Shown here: positions 24,048 through 32,682 of the stretch, one piece after another
Layout: every line of letters starts with the position of its first letter
How positions within the stretch are numbered: the first letter of the stretch is position 1
Source: Bin87 sp963666865
Lineage (GTDB): Bacteria > Chloroflexota > Dehalococcoidia > Lucifugimonadales > UBA3495
Direction of reading: 5' to 3'
Assembly (NCBI GenBank): GCA_963666865.1
Contig: OY763072.1
Location: 1,116,001-1,180,000, forward strand
Length of the DNA stretch: 64,000 nucleotides
Translations under genes and position numbers: made by a program
The notes under the pieces: generated by a model
Told to the model about the DNA's origin: nothing
The model's database searches: none
What the model saw: only the letters and a program-made list of their open reading frames with translations

Positions 24048-24968
24048 TCAGAGAGCCCCCGAAACGGGAGTTACCGTCCACTGTTGATTTTGCAAGTCTT
24101 GGAGCATAGCCTGAGTGTATTCAGGCACTGGAATGCGCTCTACCACACGAAACAGTTCCTTACCAGCAGGGGTAAACAGGATGCCGTTTATGTTGCGGCC
24201 AGGAGGGTACACTCCACTATCGGGCGGCGATTGCAGCAGTAACGTTCGGCCTTGATGATTTGCCGCGTAGATTAACCCTGAGGGATCGCCACTTATAGTC
24301 AGGTATGAGTTCATATCACCGTTGATGAGCCGGTGGTGAGCTAACCTCATCAGGATATCGTATGACAATCCGTAAGGTCTTAGCGAATTGCTACCCGGAC
24401 TACCGCATCCAACAACTATCGCTGGGATCCCGTCCAAATCGTATAACGCCGACGAACACAGTATCTGAAATTCCTCAGCGCGTGCCTTGGTCATATCTCT
24501 GGCAACCGTCATGGTATCGTTGGATACACTGCCTGGAGATTCGAGTTCGCCTTTCATAAGCCGCGCCCAGAGGTTCTGCAAAGTTTCGTCGGAGACATTT
24601 GATGCCTCAGAACACCACCTACGCGCAAACTCCGGGTTGAATTTGTCCAAATCAACCTTCTCCCAATCCACCACGGAATCAGCTTGTTTCAGTGTGTCGA
24701 TGACATTGGTTGCTTGGCGCTCATCCTCTTCCTCAACGGCGCGAGCAAATGCTTCAACATCCATCGAGAGGCCACTGTACCGGGCGATGCTGAGGCCCTT
24801 TTCCTGCAACTGGTCAATAGCCGCTACGTCAGCGTTGAGATTTAGGCGGTTTTGCCTGCCTTGTGAAAAGGCCGACAGGCCGCTCATCACCCGAACGGCG
24901 ACCCATTTCATGCCGTCAGACACCGTCGTAGCTATTTTGTTTTCGGTCAATTCCTCTACTCCTAGCAC
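24048..24968 (-). CDS. DUF2806-like protein
   Basis: 306 residues. The segment F-A-R-R-W-C-S-E-A-S-N-V-S-D-E-T-L-Q-N-L-W-A and E-S-P-G-S-V-S matches the DUF2806 signature (W...A..V-S-D-E-x-x-Q-x-L-W-A-K-L..G-E..P-G-S). Such proteins are found beside restriction and abortive-infection genes. Here it lies just downstream of the methyltransferase-HNH gene on the same strand, which supports a defence context. No membrane helix or nuclease motif visible. Confidence 0.6.
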   Translation of the reverse strand: MLGVEELTENKIATTVSDGMKWVAVRVMSGLSAFSQGRQNRLNLNADVAAIDQLQEKGLSIARYSGLSMDVEAFARAVEEEDERQATNVIDTLKQADSVVDWEKVDLDKFNPEFARRWCSEASNVSDETLQNLWARLMKGELESPGSVSNDTMTVARDMTKARAEEFQILCSSALYDLDGIPAIVVGCGSPGSNSLRPYGLSYDILMRLAHHRLINGDMNSYLTISGDPSGLIYAANHQGRTLLLQSPPDSGVYPPGRNINGILFTPAGKELFRVVERIPVPEYTQAMLQDLQNQQWTVTPVSGAL

Positions 24969-24998
24969 TGCTTTGCCATATGATTGTAGCTATTTCCT

Positions 24999-26384
24999 TC
25001 ACGCCGCCATCCCCATCTCCCGCAGCCGCGCTACCAGGTATTCCTGCGGCCGGTCCCCCTTGACCCGGTTGCAGTGACCGCACAGCAACTGCAAGTTCTC
25101 GATATGGTCGGCGCCCCCGCCGGAGCGCGGGATGATGTGGTCAACCTCCAGGTGGCGGAACTCAAAAGCCGACCGGCAGCCGTTGCAGCGGCCTTCCTGC
25201 TGGCCGAACAGCACGTGCTTGTTCTGGCGGTAGGGCACTGGCGCGTCGATGTCAGTGCGCCGGGGGATGTCGGTACGGGCCGTTACCAGCCGGTTGTGAA
25301 ACAGCTCGCCCATGGTCTGCTGCAAGCGCATATTGACCAGTTCGACGGCTTTGGGGGAGATGTCGATGCCAATCCAGCGGCGCCCCAGGTTCTCGGCGGC
25401 AACGCAGGCGGTGGCGCACCCGCAGAAGGGGTCCAGCACCACATCGCCCTCGTTGGAGGATGCTTTGATGATGCGTTCCAGCAGGGCCAACGGTTTTTGA
25501 GTAGGGTAGCCGACGCGCTCTTTGGACTGTGCTTGTAAAGGGGTAATGTCAGTCCAAACGTTATCTACGACCCTACCTGGATTCTCACTGAGATAACGTT
25601 TTCGCTGCGGACGTCTTGCATACGAATTCGGATACCAAATGCGTCCTTCTGTATCCAGTTGCGCCATGGTTTCTTTTGAATAGTGCCAGCCTTTGGCTGG
25701 GGGAGCATAACCTTTCCATTCGTACATCAGGTTGGGACGCGGATTCGGACTTGCGATATTGTCCAGCCGGTAGGGACCACGACCGTCGCCATCATCACGG
25801 CGGTAGAATCGGGCAACATATTCTGGATCAAGCGGAACACGAACCGCATCAGTGTTAATGTCGTCGCCATAGAAAAGAATAGTGTCGGCAACATTGCCGA
25901 AAGTGCGGGAGTCATTATGCGACGATGTTCGCTTCCAGGTAATCTCTGCCATAAAGCTACCGGCCCCATAAATGCTGTCCATCAGCAGCTTGAGGTAATG
26001 GCTGGCCGTAGGGTCGCAGTGCAAATAGACTGACCCGGTGTCCTTCAGCACTCGCCGCATCTCCAGCAGCCGCACCGCCATCATGCACAGGTACGACTGC
26101 ATCCCCTTGCCGTGAGTGAGACCGGCGGTTTGCAGCACCTGGTACATGGCCGGCTGCTCGTCGGCAATCAGGCCCATCCACGCCACGTCCAAATCTGACA
26201 GCGTCCACGTGTCCTTGAACGCCGCTCCCGCCGCCGCAGAACCCACCGGCGCGGCGTAGTTGCGGTTGGAGTTGAAGGGCGGGTCCAGGTAAATCAGGTC
26301 AACCGACGCGGAGTTGAGGCCGCGCAGAATGTCCAGGTTGTCGCCCGTCCAGATGGTGCGGTCGGCGAAGTTGGGGTCGGTCAT
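24999..26384 (-). CDS. DNA methyltransferase fused to HNH endonuclease
   Basis: 461 residues. Motif IV is D34-P-P-F with N-S-N following, and motif I near residue 320 reads D-P-F-C-G-C-A-T, so motif IV precedes motif I as in beta-class N6-adenine/N4-cytosine methyltransferases. The C-terminal 75 residues form an HNH nuclease: C-x2-C, L-E-V-D-H-I-I-P-R-S-G-G-G, N-L-Q-L-L-C-x2-C-N-x2-K-G-D. Both activities in one chain suggest a compact restriction-modification enzyme. The DUF2806 gene follows 30 bp downstream. Confidence 0.85.
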   Translation of the reverse strand: MTDPNFADRTIWTGDNLDILRGLNSASVDLIYLDPPFNSNRNYAAPVGSAAAGAAFKDTWTLSDLDVAWMGLIADEQPAMYQVLQTAGLTHGKGMQSYLCMMAVRLLEMRRVLKDTGSVYLHCDPTASHYLKLLMDSIYGAGSFMAEITWKRTSSHNDSRTFGNVADTILFYGDDINTDAVRVPLDPEYVARFYRRDDGDGRGPYRLDNIASPNPRPNLMYEWKGYAPPAKGWHYSKETMAQLDTEGRIWYPNSYARRPQRKRYLSENPGRVVDNVWTDITPLQAQSKERVGYPTQKPLALLERIIKASSNEGDVVLDPFCGCATACVAAENLGRRWIGIDISPKAVELVNMRLQQTMGELFHNRLVTARTDIPRRTDIDAPVPYRQNKHVLFGQQEGRCNGCRSAFEFRHLEVDHIIPRSGGGADHIENLQLLCGHCNRVKGDRPQEYLVARLREMGMAA

Positions 26385-26476
26385 GGGTCGGATTCTATCA
26401 CGGTGCAGGGGTTATGACGGCGGCGGCGGGATGCTAGAATGGTACATCGTCCCAACACGCCTTGGAGCAAGTCATT

Positions 26477-27067
26477 ATGAGCACGTCATCATCGTCATCG
26501 CAGCGCCGCAAGCGGGTCTATACCAAGTACGGCGACCAGGGCGAAACCAGCCTGCTCTACGGCGGCCGGGTTTCCAAGGCCAATCCGCATACCGAAGCCT
26601 ACGGCATCACCGATGAAGCCGTCAGCCTGATGGGACTGGCGCGCGCGCTCACCGATGACGACAAGGTGAAGAACATCCTCCGCGACCTGCAACGCGAACT
26701 CTTCACCGTGGCCGCCGAACTGGCTACCGATCCCGAAAAATACGACCTCTTCCACCAGCACTTCAGTCCCGTTACTGAGGCGATGGTGGATAACCTGGAA
26801 GAAACCATCGACGAGCTGGAAACCCACTTCCAGATGCCCCAGGTATTCATCCTGCCCGGCGGCACGCCGTCCTCGTCGGCGATGGACTCCGCCCGGACAG
26901 TGATCCGCACGGCGGAACGACGGGTGGTTGCCCTGTCTGAAGCCGGCGGCTTGACCAATCCCCTGATCCTGGCCTACCTGAACCGGCTGGGCGACCTGCT
27001 TTTCGTGCTGGCCCGCTACCACGACCGGGAGATTCCCATCGAACGCGCCACCGGCGACCGCGTCTGA
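26477..27067 (+). CDS. Cob(I)alamin adenosyltransferase, PduO/MMAB type
   Basis: 196 residues from the ATG at 26477. Starts R-V-Y-T-K-Y-G-D-Q-G-E-T, with G-R-V-S-K in place of the usual G-x-R-V-x-K, and later P-G-G-T, A-R-T-V-I-R-T-A-E-R-R and Y-L-N-R-L-G-D-L-L-F, all PduO-family hallmarks. It makes adenosylcobalamin, the cofactor needed by the B12-dependent mutase at 46.6-49.2 kb. It ends 7 bp before hisH, so the two may be co-transcribed. Confidence 0.92.
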   Translation: MSTSSSSSQRRKRVYTKYGDQGETSLLYGGRVSKANPHTEAYGITDEAVSLMGLARALTDDDKVKNILRDLQRELFTVAAELATDPEKYDLFHQHFSPVTEAMVDNLEETIDELETHFQMPQVFILPGGTPSSSAMDSARTVIRTAERRVVALSEAGGLTNPLILAYLNRLGDLLFVLARYHDREIPIERATGDRV

Positions 27068-27074
27068 TCCCGCG

Positions 27075-27713
27075 ATGTCTGCCGCCGCGTCCGACGCGCC
27101 GCGCGTCGTCATCATCGACTACGAATCGGGCAACCTGCGCAGCGTGGCCCGCGCTGTGGAGAAAGCCGGCGTCACGCCAACCGTAACCTCCCATGCCACC
27201 GCCCTGGACACCGCCGGCGGAGTGATACTGCCCGGCGTAGGCTCCGGGCCGGCCGCGATGGATGCGCTGCAATCCCGCGATCTGGTACGGCCCTTGCTCG
27301 ATTACATTGCCAGCGGGCGCCCTTTCCTCGGGGTTTGCCTCGGCCTGCAACTGCTGCTGGACGCCACCGACGAGGGCGACGCCGACTGCCTGGGACTGGT
27401 GCCCGGCCGAGTACGCCGGCTGCCGGATGGCCTGAAGGTGCCCCACATGGGGTGGAACACCGTGCGATTCCAGCGGGAGCATCCGCTTTGGGAGGGCATC
27501 CCCCAGGACAGCCACTTCTACTTCGTCCACAGCTACTACGCCGACCCGGTGGCGCGCGAGAACGTGGCCGGCCTTACCGATTACGGCGTCCCCTTCTGCA
27601 GCATCTACGCCCGCGACAACGTGGTGGCCACACAGTTCCACCCGGAGAAGAGCGGCGAAAACGGCCTGCGCATCTACGCCAACTTCATCCGACAGGTTGC
27701 CGGCGCCCGCTGA
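27075..27713 (+). CDS. hisH: Imidazole glycerol phosphate synthase, glutamine amidotransferase subunit
   Basis: 212 residues. Class I amidotransferase triad: G-V-C88-L-G-L nucleophile and C-terminal Q-F-H-P-E-K-S (His and Glu). N-terminal D-Y-E-S-G-N-L-R-S and L-P-G-V-G are typical HisH. It supplies ammonia to HisF for histidine and AICAR formation. hisF is not in the window; hisA follows after two inserted genes. Confidence 0.95.
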   Translation: MSAAASDAPRVVIIDYESGNLRSVARAVEKAGVTPTVTSHATALDTAGGVILPGVGSGPAAMDALQSRDLVRPLLDYIASGRPFLGVCLGLQLLLDATDEGDADCLGLVPGRVRRLPDGLKVPHMGWNTVRFQREHPLWEGIPQDSHFYFVHSYYADPVARENVAGLTDYGVPFCSIYARDNVVATQFHPEKSGENGLRIYANFIRQVAGAR

Positions 27714-27735
27714 TTACAGCAAGGAGGGTTCTAAT

Positions 27736-28014
27736 ATGGCAGCCCCGAGCATTGACAATGACAGGCGCATGGCGCTCGGCAAGGAAATCTACGAAACCAA
27801 AATCAAGCACCTCGTTGACCCGCAGGAATACGGGAAGTTTCTGGTGCTGGACATCACCACCGGCGATTATACGGTTAACCGCGACCTGATTGCGGCTGAG
27901 GATGAATTGAAAGCCCGTTATCCAGAGGCGATTATGTACATCGCCAGGGTGGGGCACCGCGCGCCGTTTCGCATCCGCAGTCCCAGAATTGTGTACGATA
28001 CGGGCAAACCATGA
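27736..28014 (+). CDS. Small partner of the aspartic protease-like protein
   Basis: 92 residues with AAGGAGGG 6 nt before the ATG. The sequence L-V-L-D-I-T-T-G-D-Y-T-V, then A-E-D-E-L-K-A-R-Y-P-E-A resembles small proteins that are regularly encoded before clan AA protease-like genes. Its TGA overlaps the next ATG (ATGA), so translation is coupled. Role unknown. Confidence 0.65.
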   Translation: MAAPSIDNDRRMALGKEIYETKIKHLVDPQEYGKFLVLDITTGDYTVNRDLIAAEDELKARYPEAIMYIARVGHRAPFRIRSPRIVYDTGKP

Positions 28015-28397
28015 TTGTCGGAAACATTAGCGCTGAATGGGACTTGCTGGTACCCATTCGTGTACTGGACAAAGACGAGTACGTTCACCGATTTGAGGCC
28101 GTCGTTGACACCGGATTCAACGGCCATTTAACGCTCCCGCCTCACCTTATCCAGGAGTTCGGCCCGCCACTGATCAGAGAGGTTGATATGGTGGTTGCCA
28201 CTGACATGACCGTCAGAGTGAACTCCTACGATTGTGTTGTCCTCTGGCAGAATCAAAGGCTGCGCATTCCGGCCATGGAAGCCGAAGGCGCACCCCTAAT
28301 CGGTATCGGCCTGCTGTGGGGCAGCCTGCTCACCGCCGAAATAACCGACAACGGTGAAGTAGCCATCAGTCCACTGCCGGCGGAGACAAGGGGTTAG
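28011..28397 (+). CDS. Retropepsin-like (clan AA) aspartic protease
   Basis: 128 residues. A-V-V-D-T-G-F-N-G-H-L is the D-T-G active-site loop, and the length suits a single-lobed dimeric retropepsin-like fold. I-G-I-G-L-L after the flap region fits the second psi-loop. Coupled to the preceding small gene and placed between hisH and hisA with no histidine-pathway role expected, so the pair looks like an insertion. Confidence 0.75.
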   Translation: MIVGNISAEWDLLVPIRVLDKDEYVHRFEAVVDTGFNGHLTLPPHLIQEFGPPLIREVDMVVATDMTVRVNSYDCVVLWQNQRLRIPAMEAEGAPLIGIGLLWGSLLTAEITDNGEVAISPLPAETRG

Positions 28398-28401
28398 AAC
28401 T

Positions 28402-29121
28402 ATGGAAATCATCCCCGCCATCGACCTGCGCGCCGGCAACTGCGTCCGGCTCTACCAGGGCGACTACGAGCAGGAGACGGTTTTCTCCGACAACCCCCTG
28501 GCGGTGGCCGAGCGCTGGCAAGCCGAGGGCGGGCAACGTCTCCACATCGTTGACCTGGACGGCGCCCACTCGGGGAACCCAGCCAACCTGGCCGCCATCA
28601 CCGCCATCACGCAGAGACTGGACATACCCGTCCAGGTGGGCGGCGGCATCCGCAGCGTGGCAACGGCGGCCGGCCTGTTCGACGCCGGCGCCGCCCGCAT
28701 CGTGGTCGGCACCGCCGCCGTCGCCAACCCGGACCTGGTGGAAGAGTTGTGCCGTCGCTTCGGCAGAGAGCGCGTGGTCGTGGCGCTGGACGCCCGCGAT
28801 GGCCTGATAGCCATCCGGGGCTGGACCGAGACCTCGGAAATCACTGCCACGGAATTGGCCCAACGCATGGCCGATTTGGGAGTAGTGCGGCTGCTTTACA
28901 CCGACATTTCTCGCGACGGCACGCTGGAAGAGCCAAACTATGAGGCGACGGCTCAATTGGTTCGGGACAGCGGGCTGCGTGTGCTGTCCGCCGGCGGCGT
29001 GGGCGCGTGGACCCACGTGGAGAAGTTGGTCCCAACCGGCGCCGAAGCCGCAGTCATCGGGCGCGCGCTGTACACGGGAGACATCACCGTGGCGGAGGCG
29101 CTGACGGCAGCCAAATCATAA
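28402..29121 (+). CDS. hisA: Phosphoribosylformimino-5-aminoimidazole carboxamide ribotide isomerase
   Basis: 239 residues, a TIM barrel. I-P-A-I-D-L-R-A-G-N-C-V-R-L starts the protein with catalytic Asp8; V-D-L-D-G-A, V-G-G-G-I-R and Y-T-D-I-S-R-D-G-T carry the phosphate loops and second catalytic Asp. It converts ProFAR to PRFAR, the substrate of HisHF. The stop overlaps the left edge of a terminator hairpin. Confidence 0.95.
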   Translation: MEIIPAIDLRAGNCVRLYQGDYEQETVFSDNPLAVAERWQAEGGQRLHIVDLDGAHSGNPANLAAITAITQRLDIPVQVGGGIRSVATAAGLFDAGAARIVVGTAAVANPDLVEELCRRFGRERVVVALDARDGLIAIRGWTETSEITATELAQRMADLGVVRLLYTDISRDGTLEEPNYEATAQLVRDSGLRVLSAGGVGAWTHVEKLVPTGAEAAVIGRALYTGDITVAEALTAAKS

Positions 29122-29141
29122 GGGCGGGTTTAACCCGCCCT
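29121..29141 (+). terminator. Terminator of the his transcript
   Basis: AGGGCGGG-TTTAA-CCCGCCCT, a perfect 8-bp stem directly after the hisA stop, between convergent genes. It is followed by CAAAC rather than a T-run. A related hairpin is at 51289. Confidence 0.6.
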
Positions 29142-29164
29142 CAAACTGTGACGAGGTTCCTGGA

Positions 29165-29815
29165 TCATAGAACCGCGGCGGCTTTGGCGTCCTCGTCATT
29201 GACTGCTATACCGCCGCGATTTTCCAGGTAACGCTGGCGAAGGGCCAGGCGCCCGTCGGATGTTGCCTCCCAATCGTCGTGATGGACTTCCATCAGGATG
29301 AAGTCGTGGGACATCCGTCGCACGTGGCGCACCGGGTTGAAGCCGGAACGTTCGAAGCATTTCTGCGCCCGGTGGTTCCATTCCAGCGTATGCAGATAGA
29401 CACGCCGCAGCCCAAGATCGTCGAACATATGACGCAGCAGCGTCACCACCGCATCGTAGCCATAGCCGCCGCTCCAATAATCGCGGTCCCCGATGACAAT
29501 GCCCAATTCGGCCTCTTTGGAGAGACTGTCCAGGTCGTAGTACATGCAGTTGCCGATGAACTTCCCGCCGGCGACCTCGATGGCGAAGTGATGAGAACCC
29601 GGGGTAGGCCAGCGGATCTGGTCCTGGAAGAGCTTCAAGTATCGCTCGTATTTCATCGTCAGCGGATACGCCGCATCCAACCGGGCGATTTCGGGGTCGC
29701 TGCGCCAGATGTAGTCTTTTTCGGCGTCTTCCATGCGCTTGCCGCGCAGGAGCACCCGGACTCCTCGCAGCACCAGGTCCTTTCTCTTGGCCTCGTTGGA
29801 GTTAGTGGTACTCAT
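29165..29815 (-). CDS. GNAT acetyltransferase, RimJ/RimL type
   Basis: 216 residues. A-E-L-G-I-V-I-G-D-R-D-Y-W-S-G-G-Y-G-Y-D-A-V is the acetyl-CoA loop (Q/R-x-x-G-x-G/A variant), followed by R-V-Y-L-H-T-L-E-W-N-H-R-A-Q-K-C-F-E-R-S-G-F. Likely N-acetylates an amino group; substrate unknown. Its ATG overlaps the stop of the upstream Nudix gene (ATGA). Confidence 0.85.
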   Translation of the reverse strand: MSTTNSNEAKRKDLVLRGVRVLLRGKRMEDAEKDYIWRSDPEIARLDAAYPLTMKYERYLKLFQDQIRWPTPGSHHFAIEVAGGKFIGNCMYYDLDSLSKEAELGIVIGDRDYWSGGYGYDAVVTLLRHMFDDLGLRRVYLHTLEWNHRAQKCFERSGFNPVRHVRRMSHDFILMEVHHDDWEATSDGRLALRQRYLENRGGIAVNDEDAKAAAVL

Positions 29816-30402
29816 AGCCCCCCGCCTTCCCGATAGGTTTCGATCAAGGACCTTGCCGCTTCCAGAACGCTGCGTTCGTTATCGTATTCGAGAAGTTCCA
29901 ACGCTTCCTCGTAGCTGCACCACTCCACCACGTCAAACTCGGCGTCGTGGTCGGACGTGCTGCCGCCCAACGGCTCCATCAAGTAGAAATAAACCGTTTT
30001 ATCGTAGCGAATGCCGTCGTCGTGGCCGACGAAGAAATAGCGGATGCTGGTGATCGGGGCCAATACGTTGACGCGCACTCCGGTCTCTTCCTGGACCTCC
30101 CTCTGCGCGGTCTGCTCAACCGTCTCACCGTGTTCGGGCGTTCCCTTGGGCAAGCGCCAGGTGAGCGGGGCATCCTCCCCCTGGTAGCCGGGCCGTGCCC
30201 GGGCGCACAGCAGCGTTTCAATCAACTCGCCGGACTGGCGGAAAACCAGCCCGCCGGCCGACGCCACCTTGACGTTGGAGTGAGGTTCGGATGAGCAGGA
30301 ATTGGATGGCGCCCCCGCCGCACCGGCAGTGAGGCCAAAGGTCATGCCTCCGTCGGCAGCATCCGGTAGTTCATCTTCTGGCAGGAGCGTGTAGTTATTC
30401 AT
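29812..30402 (-). CDS. Nudix hydrolase
   Basis: 196 residues. The Nudix box G-T-P-E-H-G-E...R-E-V-Q-E-E-T-G-V is complete, with Mg-binding R-E-x2-E-E. About 45 N-terminal residues before the domain look disordered. It hydrolyses a nucleoside-diphosphate-linked substrate. Translationally coupled to the following acetyltransferase. Confidence 0.88.
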   Translation of the reverse strand: MNNYTLLPEDELPDAADGGMTFGLTAGAAGAPSNSCSSEPHSNVKVASAGGLVFRQSGELIETLLCARARPGYQGEDAPLTWRLPKGTPEHGETVEQTAQREVQEETGVRVNVLAPITSIRYFFVGHDDGIRYDKTVYFYLMEPLGGSTSDHDAEFDVVEWCSYEEALELLEYDNERSVLEAARSLIETYREGGGL

Positions 30403-30509
30403 CAGAACAGCAACGGTCGGGGATTACGCCGGCCATTGTAGCCGTCGGGCCGGGAGGGGTCAAACGGCATTGAACCGCAACCGCCGACTGCCTCGGGCAC
30501 TTGAGATCG

Positions 30510-30776
30510 CTACGCGCCACCCCCAATAGCGGGCACGAAGTGGATCTCCGCATTCTCTCCCACCCGTTCCAGCAAACCCATACGCGCCACCTCGCCATCG
30601 ATCGCCACCGCCAGGTTGGAGCGGATTTCTCCATCCTCCATCAGCCGGCCGGCGATGCCGGGAAACCGCTCGTCCAGCTGCTCGATGACCTGGCGCACGT
30701 TGCGCGCCGTAACGTCCACTTCCTTGACCCCGCCCGTGCTGGCTTGCAGCATCGTCGGCACGAATACTCTCACCAT
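30510..30776 (-). CDS. MoaD/ThiS-family ubiquitin-like sulfur carrier
   Basis: 88 residues from the ATG at 30776. M-V-R-V-F-V-P opens the beta-grasp fold, and the protein ends P-A-I-G-G-G-A. The C-terminal Gly-Gly that is adenylated and thiocarboxylated in this family is followed by one extra residue, so processing or another use is implied. It could serve molybdopterin synthesis for the Mo enzymes here, but no moaE is near. Confidence 0.75.
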   Translation of the reverse strand: MVRVFVPTMLQASTGGVKEVDVTARNVRQVIEQLDERFPGIAGRLMEDGEIRSNLAVAIDGEVARMGLLERVGENAEIHFVPAIGGGA

Positions 30777-30836
30777 ATCCTTCACCGCCTTGTTCAGGAC
30801 TGTGGTTCCATCATAATGCGGGACCAACCCACTGCG

Positions 30837-31292
30837 TCAGCATACCGTTGGCACAGCGTCGCCGGCAAATATGCCGTTGGCCCGCTGCAACTCGCGAACG
30901 TAGCAGATTATCTGCTCAACCTGTTCTTCCGATACGCCGGGGACCGGGGGCATATTGCCAAAATTCCAGTGGTGGGCCGGCACTCCCTGGCTGACGGCGT
31001 TGCGGAAGCTGAAATCGGCGTGATGGCCTGGTTCGTAGATTTTGTGCACCAGCGGCGGTCCCTGATTGGTGCCGGCGGCGTTCACCCCGTGGCAGAGGAT
31101 GCAAGTCGTGTTGAATACTTGCTGGCCGGCCACCGCTGGTTCCGACAGGGCCGGGACGACTACGGCCGGCTGGGCGTCGTCGCCGGCGCTTTCGTATTGT
31201 GGAGCCTCCGCACCGGAACAGCCGGCCAGTAGAAAAACAACCACCGTGGCAACGACGAACAGCGTTCGGGGGCATTGGAACGGCAACGACAT
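30837..31292 (-). CDS. Class I cytochrome c lipoprotein
   Basis: 151 residues. Lipoprotein signal with L-L-A-G-C25. Heme motif C64-I-L-C67-H68, with distal Met114 likely in G-N-M-P-P-V-P-G-V-S. Anchored outside the membrane, it would carry electrons singly. The gene lies between the acetyltransferase and the MoaD-like gene on one strand. Confidence 0.88.
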   Translation of the reverse strand: MSLPFQCPRTLFVVATVVVFLLAGCSGAEAPQYESAGDDAQPAVVVPALSEPAVAGQQVFNTTCILCHGVNAAGTNQGPPLVHKIYEPGHHADFSFRNAVSQGVPAHHWNFGNMPPVPGVSEEQVEQIICYVRELQRANGIFAGDAVPTVC

Positions 31293-31296
31293 ATCA

Positions 31297-31812
31297 CTAG
31301 TCCCTCACCTTGGCGTACAGAAACTGGTCCACGATCTGGCCATCCTTTATGACGTTCTTGCGCAGACGCCCTTCGCGCTCATAGCCGGCCTTTTCCAGCA
31401 CCCGGACGGAAGCCGGGTTGGTCACGTTGACGTAGGCGTACAGGCGTATGAGGTTGAACTGGAAGAAGGCATACTCGGTGAGGGCCTGCAATGCGGCGGT
31501 GGCGATGCCTCGGCCCCAGAACGGCTCGCCCAGCCAGTATCCTATCTCCGCTGAGCGGTAGAAAACGTCGCTTTGCAGGCCCAGGCCGATATAACCAATG
31601 GCTTCATCGGCAGAAGCGATGGCGAAATGGACTTCCGGCCACTGCCGGGTGGCCATGCGCAACCAATACACGGCGTCTTCCAGCCGGTAAGGGAGGGGGT
31701 GGGCATCGCGCAGGTTCAGCCACACGTTGCGGTTGTTGGCATACTTGGCCAACGCGTCCGCATCCTCAAGGTAGAAACTGCGTACTTGCCATTCGCCGAT
31801 GTCGATGCGCAT
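31297..31812 (-). CDS. GNAT acetyltransferase
   Basis: 171 residues. I-G-Y-W-L-G-E-P-F-W-G-R-G-I-A-T-A-A is the acetyl-CoA loop; R-L-Y-A-Y-V-N-V-T-N-P-A-S-V-R-V-L-E-K-A-G-Y is the typical C-terminal part of RimJ-like enzymes. About 60% similar by eye to the gene at 32683-33198, so the two are paralogues separated by a HEPN-like pair. Confidence 0.85.
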   Translation of the reverse strand: MRIDIGEWQVRSFYLEDADALAKYANNRNVWLNLRDAHPLPYRLEDAVYWLRMATRQWPEVHFAIASADEAIGYIGLGLQSDVFYRSAEIGYWLGEPFWGRGIATAALQALTEYAFFQFNLIRLYAYVNVTNPASVRVLEKAGYEREGRLRKNVIKDGQIVDQFLYAKVRD

Positions 31813-31839
31813 TGGTGCCTCCGAGCAACCCGCGGCGGT

Positions 31840-32304
31840 TCAGTCCTGGCGTTCCCGCATCAGGATGTACACGGCGAAGGCGCGACGCTCCCGGACGGAT
31901 ACTTGGCGAAAGTCATTGAGGATGTCATCTATTTGGGTAACAGCAGCCATGGCCTCCTGGGGTGTAAAACTCTCATTCGGGTCATAGTCGGCCCGGTGGC
32001 GACGGCTCTGAAAGAATACAAAGCGGTCGGCCAATTCGCAAACCGCCGAGGAGAACCGGCCGTCACTCTGGGCTGATTGGCAACGTCGTCTGGCATAACC
32101 GTGGTCGAGGGCGCGGTAAGCCTGCCGCCAAGCCCCCTGGTCTCGTGATTGAGGGTCTTCCCCCACCAGAGTATCGGCGTTGCTCTGACAGATGGCATGA
32201 AATACGGCGTAATAGACGCTGCTGACAGCACGGCGCAGGTCGGTCTGCGTTGGGCTACCGTCTGCAAGACGCCGGGCAATATCCAGCAGGTCGTCAGCAA
32301 TCAA
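31840..32304 (-). CDS. HEPN-like protein (putative toxin)
   Basis: About 154 residues from a TTG at 32304, which overlaps the end of the upstream gene by 11 bp. Helical; L-R-R-A-V-S-S-V-Y-Y-A-V-F-H-A-I and R-R-H-R-A-D-Y-D-P fit the HEPN pattern in which an R/H-rich motif precedes A-D-Y. The overlap with its partner implies a two-gene module. Confidence 0.55.
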   Translation of the reverse strand: MIADDLLDIARRLADGSPTQTDLRRAVSSVYYAVFHAICQSNADTLVGEDPQSRDQGAWRQAYRALDHGYARRRCQSAQSDGRFSSAVCELADRFVFFQSRRHRADYDPNESFTPQEAMAAVTQIDDILNDFRQVSVRERRAFAVYILMRERQD

Positions 32305-32626
32305 AGCCCTTCGCCTTACTGAACCACGGCCATTCGTATTTGCCCACGAACGAATGGAGGACGAATTGGGTGACGCCAATGGCTCGGAGGTCCGGTTCGA
32401 TGTGTCGTGGCAGCAGTCCGTTCCAGCGATCGTGGTACAGCAACTCGTAATCTCCGTCCACCACGATGTAAATATGCAGATACCACTCGCCGGTCACCAT
32501 ATCGTCCGTTTCCTCGACACGGATGGGGCCGAAAGTCAGAGCGCCTTGATAGTGATCATCCAACGTGCGCTGCACGATATCCGCGATTTGCTGCTCGAGG
32601 GATTTGTCGATGACGCCGTAAGCCAT
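32294..32626 (-). CDS. Hypothetical partner of the HEPN-like gene
   Basis: 110 residues from the ATG at 32626 (AGGGGTGG upstream). Has W-Y-L-H-I-Y-I-V-V-D-G-D-Y-E-L-L-Y, alternating hydrophobic strand-like residues. No family recognised. Overlap with the HEPN-like gene suggests the antitoxin of a module inserted between paralogous acetyltransferase genes. Confidence 0.55.
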   Translation of the reverse strand: MAYGVIDKSLEQQIADIVQRTLDDHYQGALTFGPIRVEETDDMVTGEWYLHIYIVVDGDYELLYHDRWNGLLPRHIEPDLRAIGVTQFVLHSFVGKYEWPWFSKAKGFDC

Positions 32627-32682
32627 TGTAACCACCCCTGCGCTGGAACTGTCTGCCTATATGATAACGCAAAGCGGAGCGT

